Positions 34,111-43,009 of a DNA stretch of 64,000 bases are shown here, piece by piece. Location: the NCBI GenBank assembly GCA_002319885.1, contig DCFT01000027.1, positions 1-64,000 on the forward strand. Direction: 5' to 3'. The notes under the pieces are model-generated. The model had not been told where the DNA came from, ran no database searches, and saw only the letters and a list, made by a program, of their open reading frames with translations. The number at the start of each line of letters is the position of its first letter. Within the stretch, counting starts at the first letter, position 1. Source of the stretch: Bacteroidales bacterium UBA1797. Its GTDB lineage: Bacteria > Bacteroidota > Bacteroidia > Bacteroidales > VadinHA17. The position numbers and the translations under genes were made by a program.

Positions 34111-36843
34111 TCAGTCCGAAATTTCAAAAATATAATCCCCTGAACCAGCTTGCATAGTAAGTTGATTATCAGAATATTTTATATCTGTCAGATAAGTGTT
34201 CAGAGTTAATGCTTTTCCTGATTCTGCTACTTTACTTTGACCAGAAGCTGGCAATATAATTGTGGCCGTAGTATTAACAGGTATTTTTACTTTCACAATT
34301 ATTTTTCCGTCTTTTCTTTCCCAACCCGAAGCAATTGTTCCGTATGAGCTTTCAAAAGAGGCTTTTGAATATGTGAGCTTACTGGTTGGATGTGGTTGAA
34401 TAATTATATGCTTATATCCGGCTCCATTGGTTTCAATTCCAGCCGATACCCTGTACATCCAATCTCCAATTGCTCCGTATGCATAGTGGTTGAATGAATT
34501 CATACCAGGATCTTCAAAAGTGCTGTCAGTTTTTTCCCCATCCCAGCGTTCCCATATTGTAGTTGCGCCCATTTTAACAGGGTATAACCATGAAGGGTAT
34601 GATTCCTGAAGTAACAGATCGTATGCAACATCGGTATATCCATTATTGGATAAAACATGACACAGATAAGGTGTTCCAAGAAAACCAGTTGAAAGATGAT
34701 TATCTCTGCTTTTAATATCCTCCACCAAAAACGCTGCAGCTTTGCTGCGAAGATTTTCAGGTAAGAGGTTGAATTTCAGAGCAAGAACATAAGAGGTCTG
34801 CGAATTGGTCCCGACGCGACCGGCTTTGGTAACATACTCATCAATAAACACTTCTTTAATCCTGTTAAACAGATCTGAGTACATTCTGGCATCATCGTTC
34901 TTACCCAGGACTTTTGCTGCTTCAGCCAGTAAACTTGTTGAATAGGCATAGAATGCGGTGGCTATAAAATCATGATCCGTATAGCCATCAGGTTCTGTGT
35001 GGTTATTAACCGGAGGATGATAAAACAGCCAATCGCCATATTTACTACCGCCTGTCCAGATATAGCTTTCTCCTGCCTTTTTTCTTATATATTCTACCCA
35101 GGCCTTCATACTCGGATACTGGTTTGTAAGAAAATTCTTATCACCGTAAACAGTGTACATAGTCCATGGAGCAATCACCGAAACATCTCCCCAACCTGCA
35201 GATGGCTGTGCAGTTGTAGCTCCTTGCCTGTTAAGGATATCTGGAATAACATCCGGCACTTCACCACCTTGTTTCTGATCGGCGGCTATATCCTTTAACC
35301 ATTTCGTAAAGAAGGCTGATACATCCATATTATAAGCAGCAGTTCTGCAAAACGCCTGTGCGTCTCCTGTCCAGCCAAGCCTCTCGTCTCTCTGGGGGCA
35401 GTCTGTAGGAACATCGACAAAATTGCCTTTTTGCCCCCACTGAATGTTATGCTGCAATTGATTGATCAGCGGATCTGAACATTCAAATGAACCGGTAACC
35501 GGCATGTCTGAATGAACAACCACACCTGTAAGATTATCTGTGGTAAGTTCTCCTGGAAATCCGGTGATTTCAACAAACCTGAATCCCATAAACGTAAATC
35601 GGGGTTCATAAACTTCTTCCCCTGTGCCTGCCAGAGTATATGTCAACTGACATTTTGCAACCCGAAGGTTTTCCGTATAAAACTCTCCGTATTTATCAAG
35701 GACTTCAGCATGTCGTAACGTGACAACGGTTCCTCTTGGTCCGGATACTCTCAATCTTAACCATCCGACCATGTTCTGACCCATATCGGCAATAAGGCTT
35801 CCTTTTGGTGTCCGGAATATTTTCACAGGCTTTATTTCCTCAATCTTCCTTACAGGTAATCCCTCAGATGCTATCAGGTTGCTGTTATTATAATTACCTG
35901 TTTGCACATTTTGCCAGTTTTTTTCATCATAACCAGGATTATCCCATCCCGTGAGTTTTTTAGTTGCATCATAGGTTTCCCCGTTATAGATATCATTCAT
36001 TCTTATTGCACCCTCATTTGAAGCCTTCCAGGTTTGGTCACTTACAATTACTGCCTCAGAACCATCGGTATAGCTTATTTTTAACTGAAAAAGTACTCCA
36101 AGTTTTTTACCGTAAATTGCCCAGTTGTCACCCCATCCCAGCGTTCCCCTGTACCATCCGTCACCGAGAACAACTCCAACAGCATTATTGCCTTTCAGAA
36201 GCATATTGGTTACATCATATACCTGATATTGCAATCTTTTACCATAGGAGGTCCAGCCCGGAGTTAGTACCTGGTTTCCAACTTTTTTTCCATTAAGATG
36301 CAACTCATAGAACCCATGAGATGTAATGTATACTCTTGCTTTTGCAATTGGTTTAACCGATAGAAATTCTTTTCTGAAATGTGGTGAAGGTGAATATCTC
36401 AGTGTATCGCCATCCATTTCAATCCATTTTGCTTTCCATTCTTTAGGTGATAACAGCCCCGTTTCCCAGTAAGCAGGAGTACTCCATTTGGATTCATGGC
36501 CCTTGTTGTCCCATACTTTCACCTGCCAGAAATATCTCTGCCCTGACATAGGTTCCGGTCCCTTATATGACTGAAGAATTGATTCGTCAGATTCGACCTT
36601 CCCTGATTGCCAGATAATTTTTGAAGCTGAAAATTTTTCATCTGTAGCTACTCTGATGGAATAAGCTGTTTGCATCACATTATTTCCTGATTCAGTGATC
36701 TTCCACGAAAACCCCGGATATTTATTATCAATACCTATCGGATTTACTTTATGATCGGTTGTCAGGTCTTTTAAAGAAAGATCCTGTGAAAAGGTTAATC
36801 CGGAAATAAAAAGAAAAAGAAGTGCAAGTCTGAGTGATTTCAT
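34111..36843 (-). CDS. Exported alpha-L-rhamnosidase, GH78
   Basis: 910 residues. Signal peptide 1-19 (LFLFISGLTFSQ). N-terminal Fn3-like domain (DLTTDHKVNPIGIDNKYPGFSWKI), carbohydrate-binding beta-sandwich with YITSHGFYELHLNGKKVG, the concanavalin-like rhamnosidase domain, the (alpha/alpha)6 catalytic barrel with DCPQRDERLGWTGDAQ (E487 the likely general acid) and TTIWERWDG (E765 likely base), and a C-terminal beta domain. Releases terminal L-rhamnose from plant glycans or glycosides in the periplasm. Divergent from rhaT, so it supplies the transporter and pathway next door. Confidence 0.96.
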   Translation of the reverse strand: MKSLRLALLFLFISGLTFSQDLSLKDLTTDHKVNPIGIDNKYPGFSWKITESGNNVMQTAYSIRVATDEKFSASKIIWQSGKVESDESILQSYKGPEPMSGQRYFWQVKVWDNKGHESKWSTPAYWETGLLSPKEWKAKWIEMDGDTLRYSPSPHFRKEFLSVKPIAKARVYITSHGFYELHLNGKKVGNQVLTPGWTSYGKRLQYQVYDVTNMLLKGNNAVGVVLGDGWYRGTLGWGDNWAIYGKKLGVLFQLKISYTDGSEAVIVSDQTWKASNEGAIRMNDIYNGETYDATKKLTGWDNPGYDEKNWQNVQTGNYNNSNLIASEGLPVRKIEEIKPVKIFRTPKGSLIADMGQNMVGWLRLRVSGPRGTVVTLRHAEVLDKYGEFYTENLRVAKCQLTYTLAGTGEEVYEPRFTFMGFRFVEITGFPGELTTDNLTGVVVHSDMPVTGSFECSDPLINQLQHNIQWGQKGNFVDVPTDCPQRDERLGWTGDAQAFCRTAAYNMDVSAFFTKWLKDIAADQKQGGEVPDVIPDILNRQGATTAQPSAGWGDVSVIAPWTMYTVYGDKNFLTNQYPSMKAWVEYIRKKAGESYIWTGGSKYGDWLFYHPPVNNHTEPDGYTDHDFIATAFYAYSTSLLAEAAKVLGKNDDARMYSDLFNRIKEVFIDEYVTKAGRVGTNSQTSYVLALKFNLLPENLRSKAAAFLVEDIKSRDNHLSTGFLGTPYLCHVLSNNGYTDVAYDLLLQESYPSWLYPVKMGATTIWERWDGEKTDSTFEDPGMNSFNHYAYGAIGDWMYRVSAGIETNGAGYKHIIIQPHPTSKLTYSKASFESSYGTIASGWERKDGKIIVKVKIPVNTTATIILPASGQSKVAESGKALTLNTYLTDIKYSDNQLTMQAGSGDYIFEISD

Positions 36844-36969
36844 AGCTTAATAATATTTGATATTTAAGATCAAGGTTATAAAAAATTGTCTGAATAAAAA
36901 AATATCCTAAATTACTTTTTGATTGCTGAAAGTTTATAAATTGCAGGACACTCTATAAAAAGAAAATAC

Positions 36970-37998
36970 ATGAATCCGGTATCAGGTATATTACTTATCG
37001 CGTTGGGAAGTATAGGCGCCGCTAGTTTTTATGTGCCCTTTAAAAAAGTCAGGTCCTGGGCGTGGGAATCATATTGGATAAGTCAGGGTGTGGCAGCCTG
37101 GATTATAGCTCCTATATTATTCGCTTTTATATTTGTTCCTAAAGGAGAACTGATGCCGATAATTCATGAGGCTCCGACTTCTGCAAAAATGATGGCAATG
37201 CTTTTTGGAGCTTTGTGGGGTTTTGGGGGACTGACATTCGGCTTAAGTATACGTTATCTTGGTGTTGCACTCGGGCAAAGTATTGCACTTGGTCTATGTG
37301 CTGCATTCGGGACTTTGATCCCGCCAATTATAGCCGGGGAGAATCTTTTCTCGACTACCGCAGGCCTTTTAACTATAACAGGAGTGTCTATAACCGTAGT
37401 TGGAATTGCTGTTATAGGTTATGCTGGCTCACTTAAAAGCAAGGAGATGACAGACGAGGAAAAAAGAGCAGCTGTTAAGGAATTTGCCCTTAAAAAAGGC
37501 ATTTTTATTGCTATCTTCGCCGGTATAATGAGTGCTTGCTTTAATTTCGGGTTTGAATCGGCAAAACCAATTGAAAATGTAGCGCTTGCTCATGGGACCA
37601 ATCCTCTTTTTCAGAAAAATCCTTCTCTCATTTTCATCCTGTTTGGCGGATTTATTACGAATCTGATTTATTGTGGCTATCTGAACATAAAAAATAAATC
37701 TTACAGGGATTATTTCTCTGTCTCAGGCGGTGTCCTTCTGAATAATTTGTTCTTTACCTTTCTGGCAGGATTCCTGTGGTTCCTGCAGTTTCATTTTTTT
37801 GGAATGGGATCGAGTAAGCTTCCGCAAGGGATGGCTGTTTTTGGATGGAGTATCCTGATGGCTCTGAACATAGCTATAAGTAACATTTGGGGAATCTTCC
37901 TGAATGAATGGAAAGGGGCCAGAAGGAAAACAATATTTGTATTATCCATTGGAATTATAATTCTCATTCTTTCCACATTTGTCGTTAAACTAGGCTAG
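36970..37998 (+). CDS. rhaT: L-rhamnose:H+ symporter RhaT
   Basis: 342 residues, ten TM helices. RhaT family features: GSIGAASFYVPFKKVRSWAWESYW, ALWGFGGLTFGLSIRYLGVALGQSIALGLCAAFGTLIPP, GIFIAIFAGIMSACFNFGFESA and FLWFLQFHFFGMGSSKLP. Imports L-rhamnose. First gene of rhaT-rhaM-rhaA-kinase, transcribed away from the rhamnosidase. Confidence 0.95.
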   Translation: MNPVSGILLIALGSIGAASFYVPFKKVRSWAWESYWISQGVAAWIIAPILFAFIFVPKGELMPIIHEAPTSAKMMAMLFGALWGFGGLTFGLSIRYLGVALGQSIALGLCAAFGTLIPPIIAGENLFSTTAGLLTITGVSITVVGIAVIGYAGSLKSKEMTDEEKRAAVKEFALKKGIFIAIFAGIMSACFNFGFESAKPIENVALAHGTNPLFQKNPSLIFILFGGFITNLIYCGYLNIKNKSYRDYFSVSGGVLLNNLFFTFLAGFLWFLQFHFFGMGSSKLPQGMAVFGWSILMALNIAISNIWGIFLNEWKGARRKTIFVLSIGIIILILSTFVVKLG

Positions 37999-38003
37999 AT
38001 AAT

Positions 38004-38324
38004 ATGGAAATTAAAAGATTTGGTTTTAAAATGAAGTTGCTTCCGGGTTTCCGTGAGGAGTATAGAAAACGTCATGGTGAAATCTGGCCCGAACTTATAA
38101 ATCTGATGAAAAATGAAGGTGTCGGGAACTATTCTATCTTTTTCGATGAAGAGACCAACACCCTTTTTGCTTATCAGGAGCAATCGGGAGAGAGCTCTTC
38201 ACAAGATCTTGGAAGTACCGAAATCGTTAGAAAATGGTGGAAATTCATGGCGGATATAATGGAGACAAATCCAGATAACTCCCCGGTGACAATTCCCCTG
38301 GAGCAGGTATTTTATATGGAATAA
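38004..38324 (+). CDS. rhaM: L-rhamnose mutarotase
   Basis: 106 residues, usual size. RhaM motifs: RFGFKMKLLPGFREEYRKRHGEIWPEL (catalytic-site His), NYSIFFDEETNTLFAYQE, and the C-terminal WWKFMADIME. Interconverts alpha and beta anomers of L-rhamnose for the isomerase. Five bp after rhaT. Confidence 0.96.
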   Translation: MEIKRFGFKMKLLPGFREEYRKRHGEIWPELINLMKNEGVGNYSIFFDEETNTLFAYQEQSGESSSQDLGSTEIVRKWWKFMADIMETNPDNSPVTIPLEQVFYME

Positions 38325-38330
38325 GACCTT

Positions 38331-38370
38331 AAACTACAAAGAATCACGAAGTAAAACACTAAGTGACATA
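38331..38370. repeat. Degenerate CACAAAG-type half element, copy 4
   Basis: Reads ACTACAAAGAATCACGAAG then AACACTAAGTGACATAA, resembling the right arm of copies 3 and 5 with mismatches and without a left arm. Lies between rhaM and rhaA. Confidence 0.4.
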
Positions 38371-38438
38371 AACGAATAATTTAAATAAGCGAACTTTATT
38401 CAGAATAAATATAACAGACAATAAAATCTCTCTCCGCT

Positions 38439-39704
38439 ATGAAAAAAGCAATAATTGAAAAATCATACCAGTTGGCTAAGGAACAATATGCCGCTTTAGG
38501 TGTTGATACCGATCAGGTTCTTACCGAATTGGATAAAATTAGTATCAGCCTGCATTGCTGGCAGACAGATGATGTTGGTGGTTTTGAAAAACCCGGATCA
38601 ATACTCGGCGGAGGAGGCATTCAGGCTACCGGTAACTTTCCTGGCAAAGCCAAAACAATTGATCAGATGAAGGCTGATCTGGATAAGGTTTTCTCTCTTC
38701 TACCAGGAAAACTAAGGTTAAATCTTCACGCAATATATGGTGAGTTCGGGGGGAAACTAGTTGACCGTGATCAGATTGAACCAAAGCACTTTCAGGGTTG
38801 GATCGACTGGGCAAAGAAAAGAAATATAGGTCTTGATTTTAATTGCACGTGTTTTTCTCATCCTCTTGCTGATGATGGCTTTACGTTATCAAGTAAAGAT
38901 GAAAAGATCAGAAAATTCTGGGTTGAACATATCAGGCGATGCAGAGCCATTGGTGCTGAAATGGGAAAACAACTCGGAACGCCATGCGTACATAATATCT
39001 GGATACCTGATGGGATGAAAGACATTCCTGTTGACCGGAATACTTTGCGAAAGCAGTTAAAAAAATCTCTCGATGAGATATTCGCAGTCAAATATCCCAA
39101 AAAATACCTTAAGGATTCGGTTGAAAGCAAGTTATTTGGAATTGGTTCGGAAGCAATGGTAGTTGGATCTCATGATTTTTATCTTGGTTATGCCATAAAA
39201 AACAATATACTGATAACTCTCGATAATGGTCATTTTCATCCGACTGAACAGGTAGGGGATAAGGTATCGTCAATTCTCCAATTTGTTGATGAAATTCTCT
39301 TACATCTTACCCGAGGAGTACGCTGGGATAGCGATCACGTTCTTACTTTTAACGAAGAACTATTGCTGATAACACAGGAAATTGTCAGGATGAAAGCTCT
39401 GAACAGGGTTAATATTGGTCTCGATTTCTTTGATGCCAGTCTAAACCGGATCGGTGCTTATGTTATTGGTACACGTTCTGCGCAAATGGCTTTTATGTAT
39501 GCTTTGCTTGAGCCAATTAAAACCCTTGTAAAATTTGAAGAAGAAGGAAAGAATTTTGAAAGGCTTGCATTCCTGGAGCTTCTTAAAATGAAACCATTTG
39601 GAGCAGTATATGATTATTACTGTATGATAAATAAAGTTCCGGCAGGAATGGATTATATCGATGAGATTGTTAAGTACGAAAAGGAAGTGCTTTTAAAAAG
39701 ATAA
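38439..39704 (+). CDS. rhaA: L-rhamnose isomerase
   Basis: 421 residues, as in E. coli RhaA, with close motif identity: SLHCWQTDDVGGFE, GGIQATGNFPGKA, LNLHAIYGE, FSHPLADDGFTLS, NIWIPDGMKDI, VESKLFGIG, DNGHFHPTE, VRWDSDHV, and IGLDFFDASLNRIGAYVIGTR. Metal-binding His/Asp/Glu residues in these motifs are kept. Converts L-rhamnose to L-rhamnulose in the cytoplasm. Confidence 0.97.
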   Translation: MKKAIIEKSYQLAKEQYAALGVDTDQVLTELDKISISLHCWQTDDVGGFEKPGSILGGGGIQATGNFPGKAKTIDQMKADLDKVFSLLPGKLRLNLHAIYGEFGGKLVDRDQIEPKHFQGWIDWAKKRNIGLDFNCTCFSHPLADDGFTLSSKDEKIRKFWVEHIRRCRAIGAEMGKQLGTPCVHNIWIPDGMKDIPVDRNTLRKQLKKSLDEIFAVKYPKKYLKDSVESKLFGIGSEAMVVGSHDFYLGYAIKNNILITLDNGHFHPTEQVGDKVSSILQFVDEILLHLTRGVRWDSDHVLTFNEELLLITQEIVRMKALNRVNIGLDFFDASLNRIGAYVIGTRSAQMAFMYALLEPIKTLVKFEEEGKNFERLAFLELLKMKPFGAVYDYYCMINKVPAGMDYIDEIVKYEKEVLLKR

Positions 39705-39752
39705 TATTATTAAAGACGTTTAATGTCGCGTTTTACGGGATAGGGGGCAGAG

Positions 39753-41105
39753 ATGAAAGAAACGGTTATAGCTATTTATGACATAGGAAAAACCAACAAA
39801 AAGATAATTCTTTTTAATGAGGAGTTTAAAATAGTTTCGGAAATTGAAGAAAAATTTCCTGAGATTCTTGATGATGATAACTTTGAATGCGACGATATTG
39901 AACATATTGAACATTGGATTAAGGATTCCCTGATAATGTTAGCGAACTCTGATAAATATGATCTTAAAGCTGTTAATTTTACCACTTATGGGGCTTCACT
40001 GGTTTATCTTGATGAAAAAGGAAACAGGCTTACTCCGGTCTATAATTATCTGAAACCAATAGATGAAAAGATCTCTGAAAGTTTATACAAAAGACATGGA
40101 GGGAGAGATGAATTTTGCAGAAGAACAGCTTCTCCAGCCCTTGGCATGCTCAATTCCGGAATTCAACCACTTTGGCTAAAGGCTACCAGGCCTGAGGTTT
40201 ATTCTAAAATCAGACATATTCTTCATTTACCCCAATACCTGTCTTACATAGTAACCGGCAAAATTTATTCTGAGCATACATCAATAGGCTGTCACACGGC
40301 GTTATGGGATTTCGATAATATGAATTATCATCCCTGGGTTAAAAAATATGGACTGAATCTGCCTGAGCCTGTTCCGGTTGAAACACTGAATGAAGTAGAT
40401 ATTGACGGAAAAAAAGTACAGATCGGTATAGGTATTCATGATAGTTCCTCGTCTCTTGCGCCATATTTCTCGAGTAGTGGAGGAAAATTTCTGCTGATTT
40501 CCACAGGTACCTGGTGTATCAATATGAATCCCTTTAATACTGAAAAGTTAACTGCAGACCAGCTTGACAAAGATTGCCTTTGTTATATGAGTATTGCAAG
40601 GCAACCTGTAAAGTCTTCGAGACTCTTTGTTGGTCATTTGCATGAAACGGCATTAAAGCAGATTTGCGAACATTTCAGAAAATCAGATGACTATTATAAA
40701 AAAGTTAAAACAGATAATCAGTTATTGGAAAATCTGAAAGCAAAATTCAATGGGAAAAAAGTATTCTTTCAGACCGGGCCATATTCCCGCGATTTGAGAG
40801 AATATATAGATATGTATGAGTTTTCAAATTTTGAAGAGGCTTATTATCAGCTAATGAATGAATTAGGCGATCTTACTCTCGGAGCAATAAACCTGATACT
40901 TCCATCAGTTGATGAAACAGAGAATATTTATATAACAGGTGGATTTTCCAAAAATGAACTTTTTGTGAATTTGATTACAAGGGCATATCCGTCAAAATTT
41001 GTTTATACTTCTGAAATTGCCAATGGATCAGCACTTGGAGCAGCACTGGTCGTTTCCGGGTCAAAATCAGCTATGAATCTCGGCCTTACCCTATGCAAAA
41101 TCTGA
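39753..41105 (+). CDS. rhaB: FGGY-family sugar kinase, probable L-rhamnulokinase
   Basis: 450 residues. FGGY kinase fold: N-terminal phosphate loop AIYDIGKTNKKIILF, sugar-site LHLPQYLSYIVTGKIYSEHTSIGCHTALWD, second-domain GIGIHDSSSSLAPYF, ISTGTWCINMNPFN and ITGGFSKNELFVNLI. It diverges from E. coli RhaB, but position directly after rhaA supports phosphorylation of L-rhamnulose at C1. No aldolase gene follows. A GGGGGC purine run lies before the ATG. Confidence 0.85.
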   Translation: MKETVIAIYDIGKTNKKIILFNEEFKIVSEIEEKFPEILDDDNFECDDIEHIEHWIKDSLIMLANSDKYDLKAVNFTTYGASLVYLDEKGNRLTPVYNYLKPIDEKISESLYKRHGGRDEFCRRTASPALGMLNSGIQPLWLKATRPEVYSKIRHILHLPQYLSYIVTGKIYSEHTSIGCHTALWDFDNMNYHPWVKKYGLNLPEPVPVETLNEVDIDGKKVQIGIGIHDSSSSLAPYFSSSGGKFLLISTGTWCINMNPFNTEKLTADQLDKDCLCYMSIARQPVKSSRLFVGHLHETALKQICEHFRKSDDYYKKVKTDNQLLENLKAKFNGKKVFFQTGPYSRDLREYIDMYEFSNFEEAYYQLMNELGDLTLGAINLILPSVDETENIYITGGFSKNELFVNLITRAYPSKFVYTSEIANGSALGAALVVSGSKSAMNLGLTLCKI

Positions 41106-41127
41106 CAACTCAGAAAACAAACCAATC

Positions 41128-41640
41128 ATGATAAGTAAGACAACTCTTTTCTCAATTTTCATTTTTCTATTTATCGCATATTCCTGTAAAAAAACATATG
41201 AAATTGTCCCCGGAAATGTAGTAATTAATGAGTTGATGCCTTCTAATGCTACGACTGTTGCAGATCAGGATGGAGAATATGATGACTGGATAGAGTTATT
41301 CAACTTGAGCTATGTTTCCATAGATTTGTCAGGTTATTATTTGTCAGACAGCAAAAAGGAATGTGAGAAATGGAAGTTTCCCGTGGGGACATATATACCG
41401 GAAAATGGATATCTTATTGTATGGGCCGATAATGATACTACCGAAACCGGACTGCATGCAAATTTTAAACTATCGTCTGCGGGTGAAAAGGTTATCCTGA
41501 CAACACCCGGGGGTACAATTACTGATGAAATCGAATACCCTTCCCAGACTCTCGAATATTCTTATTCACGGAGACCAAATGGCAAAGGACATTTCAGCTG
41601 GCAAGTGCCTACTTTTGATAAATCGAACGATTCTGAATAG
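41128..41640 (+). CDS. Lamin-tail-domain lipoprotein
   Basis: 170 residues. Lipobox IAYSC (C20) gives a lipoprotein. A single lamin-tail domain (LTD) follows at about 28-150: VVINELMPSNATTVADQDGEYDDWIELFNLSYVSIDLSGYYLSD, KWKFPVGTYIPENGYLIVWAD and the Ser/Gly-rich end. LTD modules of bacterial surface proteins often sit with CotH or nuclease domains; here the domain is alone. Twenty-two bp after the kinase, so possibly co-transcribed, with no obvious role in rhamnose use. Confidence 0.85.
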   Translation: MISKTTLFSIFIFLFIAYSCKKTYEIVPGNVVINELMPSNATTVADQDGEYDDWIELFNLSYVSIDLSGYYLSDSKKECEKWKFPVGTYIPENGYLIVWADNDTTETGLHANFKLSSAGEKVILTTPGGTITDEIEYPSQTLEYSYSRRPNGKGHFSWQVPTFDKSNDSE

Positions 41641-41671
41641 TTTTTCCTAAATTAAAAATCAAGGTTCCTGA

Positions 41672-43009
41672 TCAATATATTCTTTCACCCAGTGCGACTT
41701 TGAGCTTATAAACACTTGTTGCATAGTCGATTCTGGCTTTGAGCAGCATTAACCTGCTTTCAGAAACTGATGTGTTGGCATCAAGAAGATCAAGATTTGT
41801 TATGACACCTGACTTAAAACTTGTTTCCGCAAGGGAATATGCTTTTAATGCCTGTGTCAGCTGAAGCTCCGATTGATTTACTTTCCGCGAAGCTGCAGAA
41901 AGCAGAGCTTCAGATTCATAGACTTCATTTGAAATATTCCTTTTTGTAAGGTCAGATTCATATGAGATTGAAGTTATTCCTGATTGTGCCTGAGCCAGGT
42001 TATATTTGTTTTTCATACCGTCGAAAAGAGGAATCCTCAGACCCAATCCCACAACATAATTTGGAGTGAATTTAGCAAGATCGGGAAGATAACCGTTTTT
42101 TGCCCCACCTGAAGCTTCTAAGCTTAGCATTGGTTTATTCTGCAATTTTGTCATTCCAAATTTCAGTTCAGCAAGAGATGCTCTCTTTTCATTTATCAAT
42201 ACTTCATCCCTGTGATTATATGCAAAAGTCAAAATTGAGTCTGTTGCAATTACGGGAGGATTTATTGCGATTTCGTTTCTCACTACAGGAACGCTTTTCT
42301 GATCCTGTCCAAGAAGAGAGTTCAGCGCAGCCCGTTGTGAAGTTAAACCGGCAATCAGATCAACTTTCTGACTCTCCACAGTCGAAATTTTTACTTTAGT
42401 AGTCAGAACCTGATATTCAGTTGCTGCACCTGTAGCCATAACTTTTTCAATATATTGCAAGTGTTCTTTTAATGCATCCAGCTGTTCATCTTTAATCTTT
42501 ATTGCAGCCTGTAAAAAAAGCAGTGCATAAAAATTATTTACAGTATAAAGAGACAGCTTCTGCTTAACCTGCTCAAGGGACTGTTCTCCGATTTTCTTGT
42601 TTTCATTCTCAAGCTCAATATTCTGATGTGTTCTGCCAAAATCATAGACAAGCTGCTCGTAATTAATTGTAGCGGAATAATTATAGCCCGGATATAGCTG
42701 AAAAGTGCCAAGCCCTGGAAAAGTGAGTTTAGTCACAGGAGCAAGATTTGCAAAACTGGCTGTCATATCCACCACCGGATTATATCCTGTTTTTGCAAGT
42801 GCTATCCTTGAATCGGTATTCCTGATTGCTTCTTCTGCTACCTTAACAGAAGGATATGTAGAAATAACCTGCTGAATAACCTTAGTTAATGACAGGGAAT
42901 CATTTGCAGAATTTATGTTATCAACCGTATTCTGACCGGACATTAAGTTGTTAAGAAGAAACAACGCTAAAACAGGTAAAATTGATTTTTTATTTATTTT
43001 ATGATTCAT
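41672..43009 (-). CDS. TolC-family outer-membrane efflux protein
   Basis: 445 residues. Signal peptide about 1-25 (ILPVLALFLLNNLMSGQ). Two OEP repeats with long coiled coils: SLTKVIQQVISTYPSVKVAEEAIRNTD, YEQLVYDFGRTHQNIELENENKKIG, and VGLGLRIPLFDGMKNKYNLAQAQ. Outer-membrane channel of the efflux pump; overlaps the MFS gene end by 11 bp. Confidence 0.94.
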   Translation of the reverse strand: MNHKINKKSILPVLALFLLNNLMSGQNTVDNINSANDSLSLTKVIQQVISTYPSVKVAEEAIRNTDSRIALAKTGYNPVVDMTASFANLAPVTKLTFPGLGTFQLYPGYNYSATINYEQLVYDFGRTHQNIELENENKKIGEQSLEQVKQKLSLYTVNNFYALLFLQAAIKIKDEQLDALKEHLQYIEKVMATGAATEYQVLTTKVKISTVESQKVDLIAGLTSQRAALNSLLGQDQKSVPVVRNEIAINPPVIATDSILTFAYNHRDEVLINEKRASLAELKFGMTKLQNKPMLSLEASGGAKNGYLPDLAKFTPNYVVGLGLRIPLFDGMKNKYNLAQAQSGITSISYESDLTKRNISNEVYESEALLSAASRKVNQSELQLTQALKAYSLAETSFKSGVITNLDLLDANTSVSESRLMLLKARIDYATSVYKLKVALGERIY

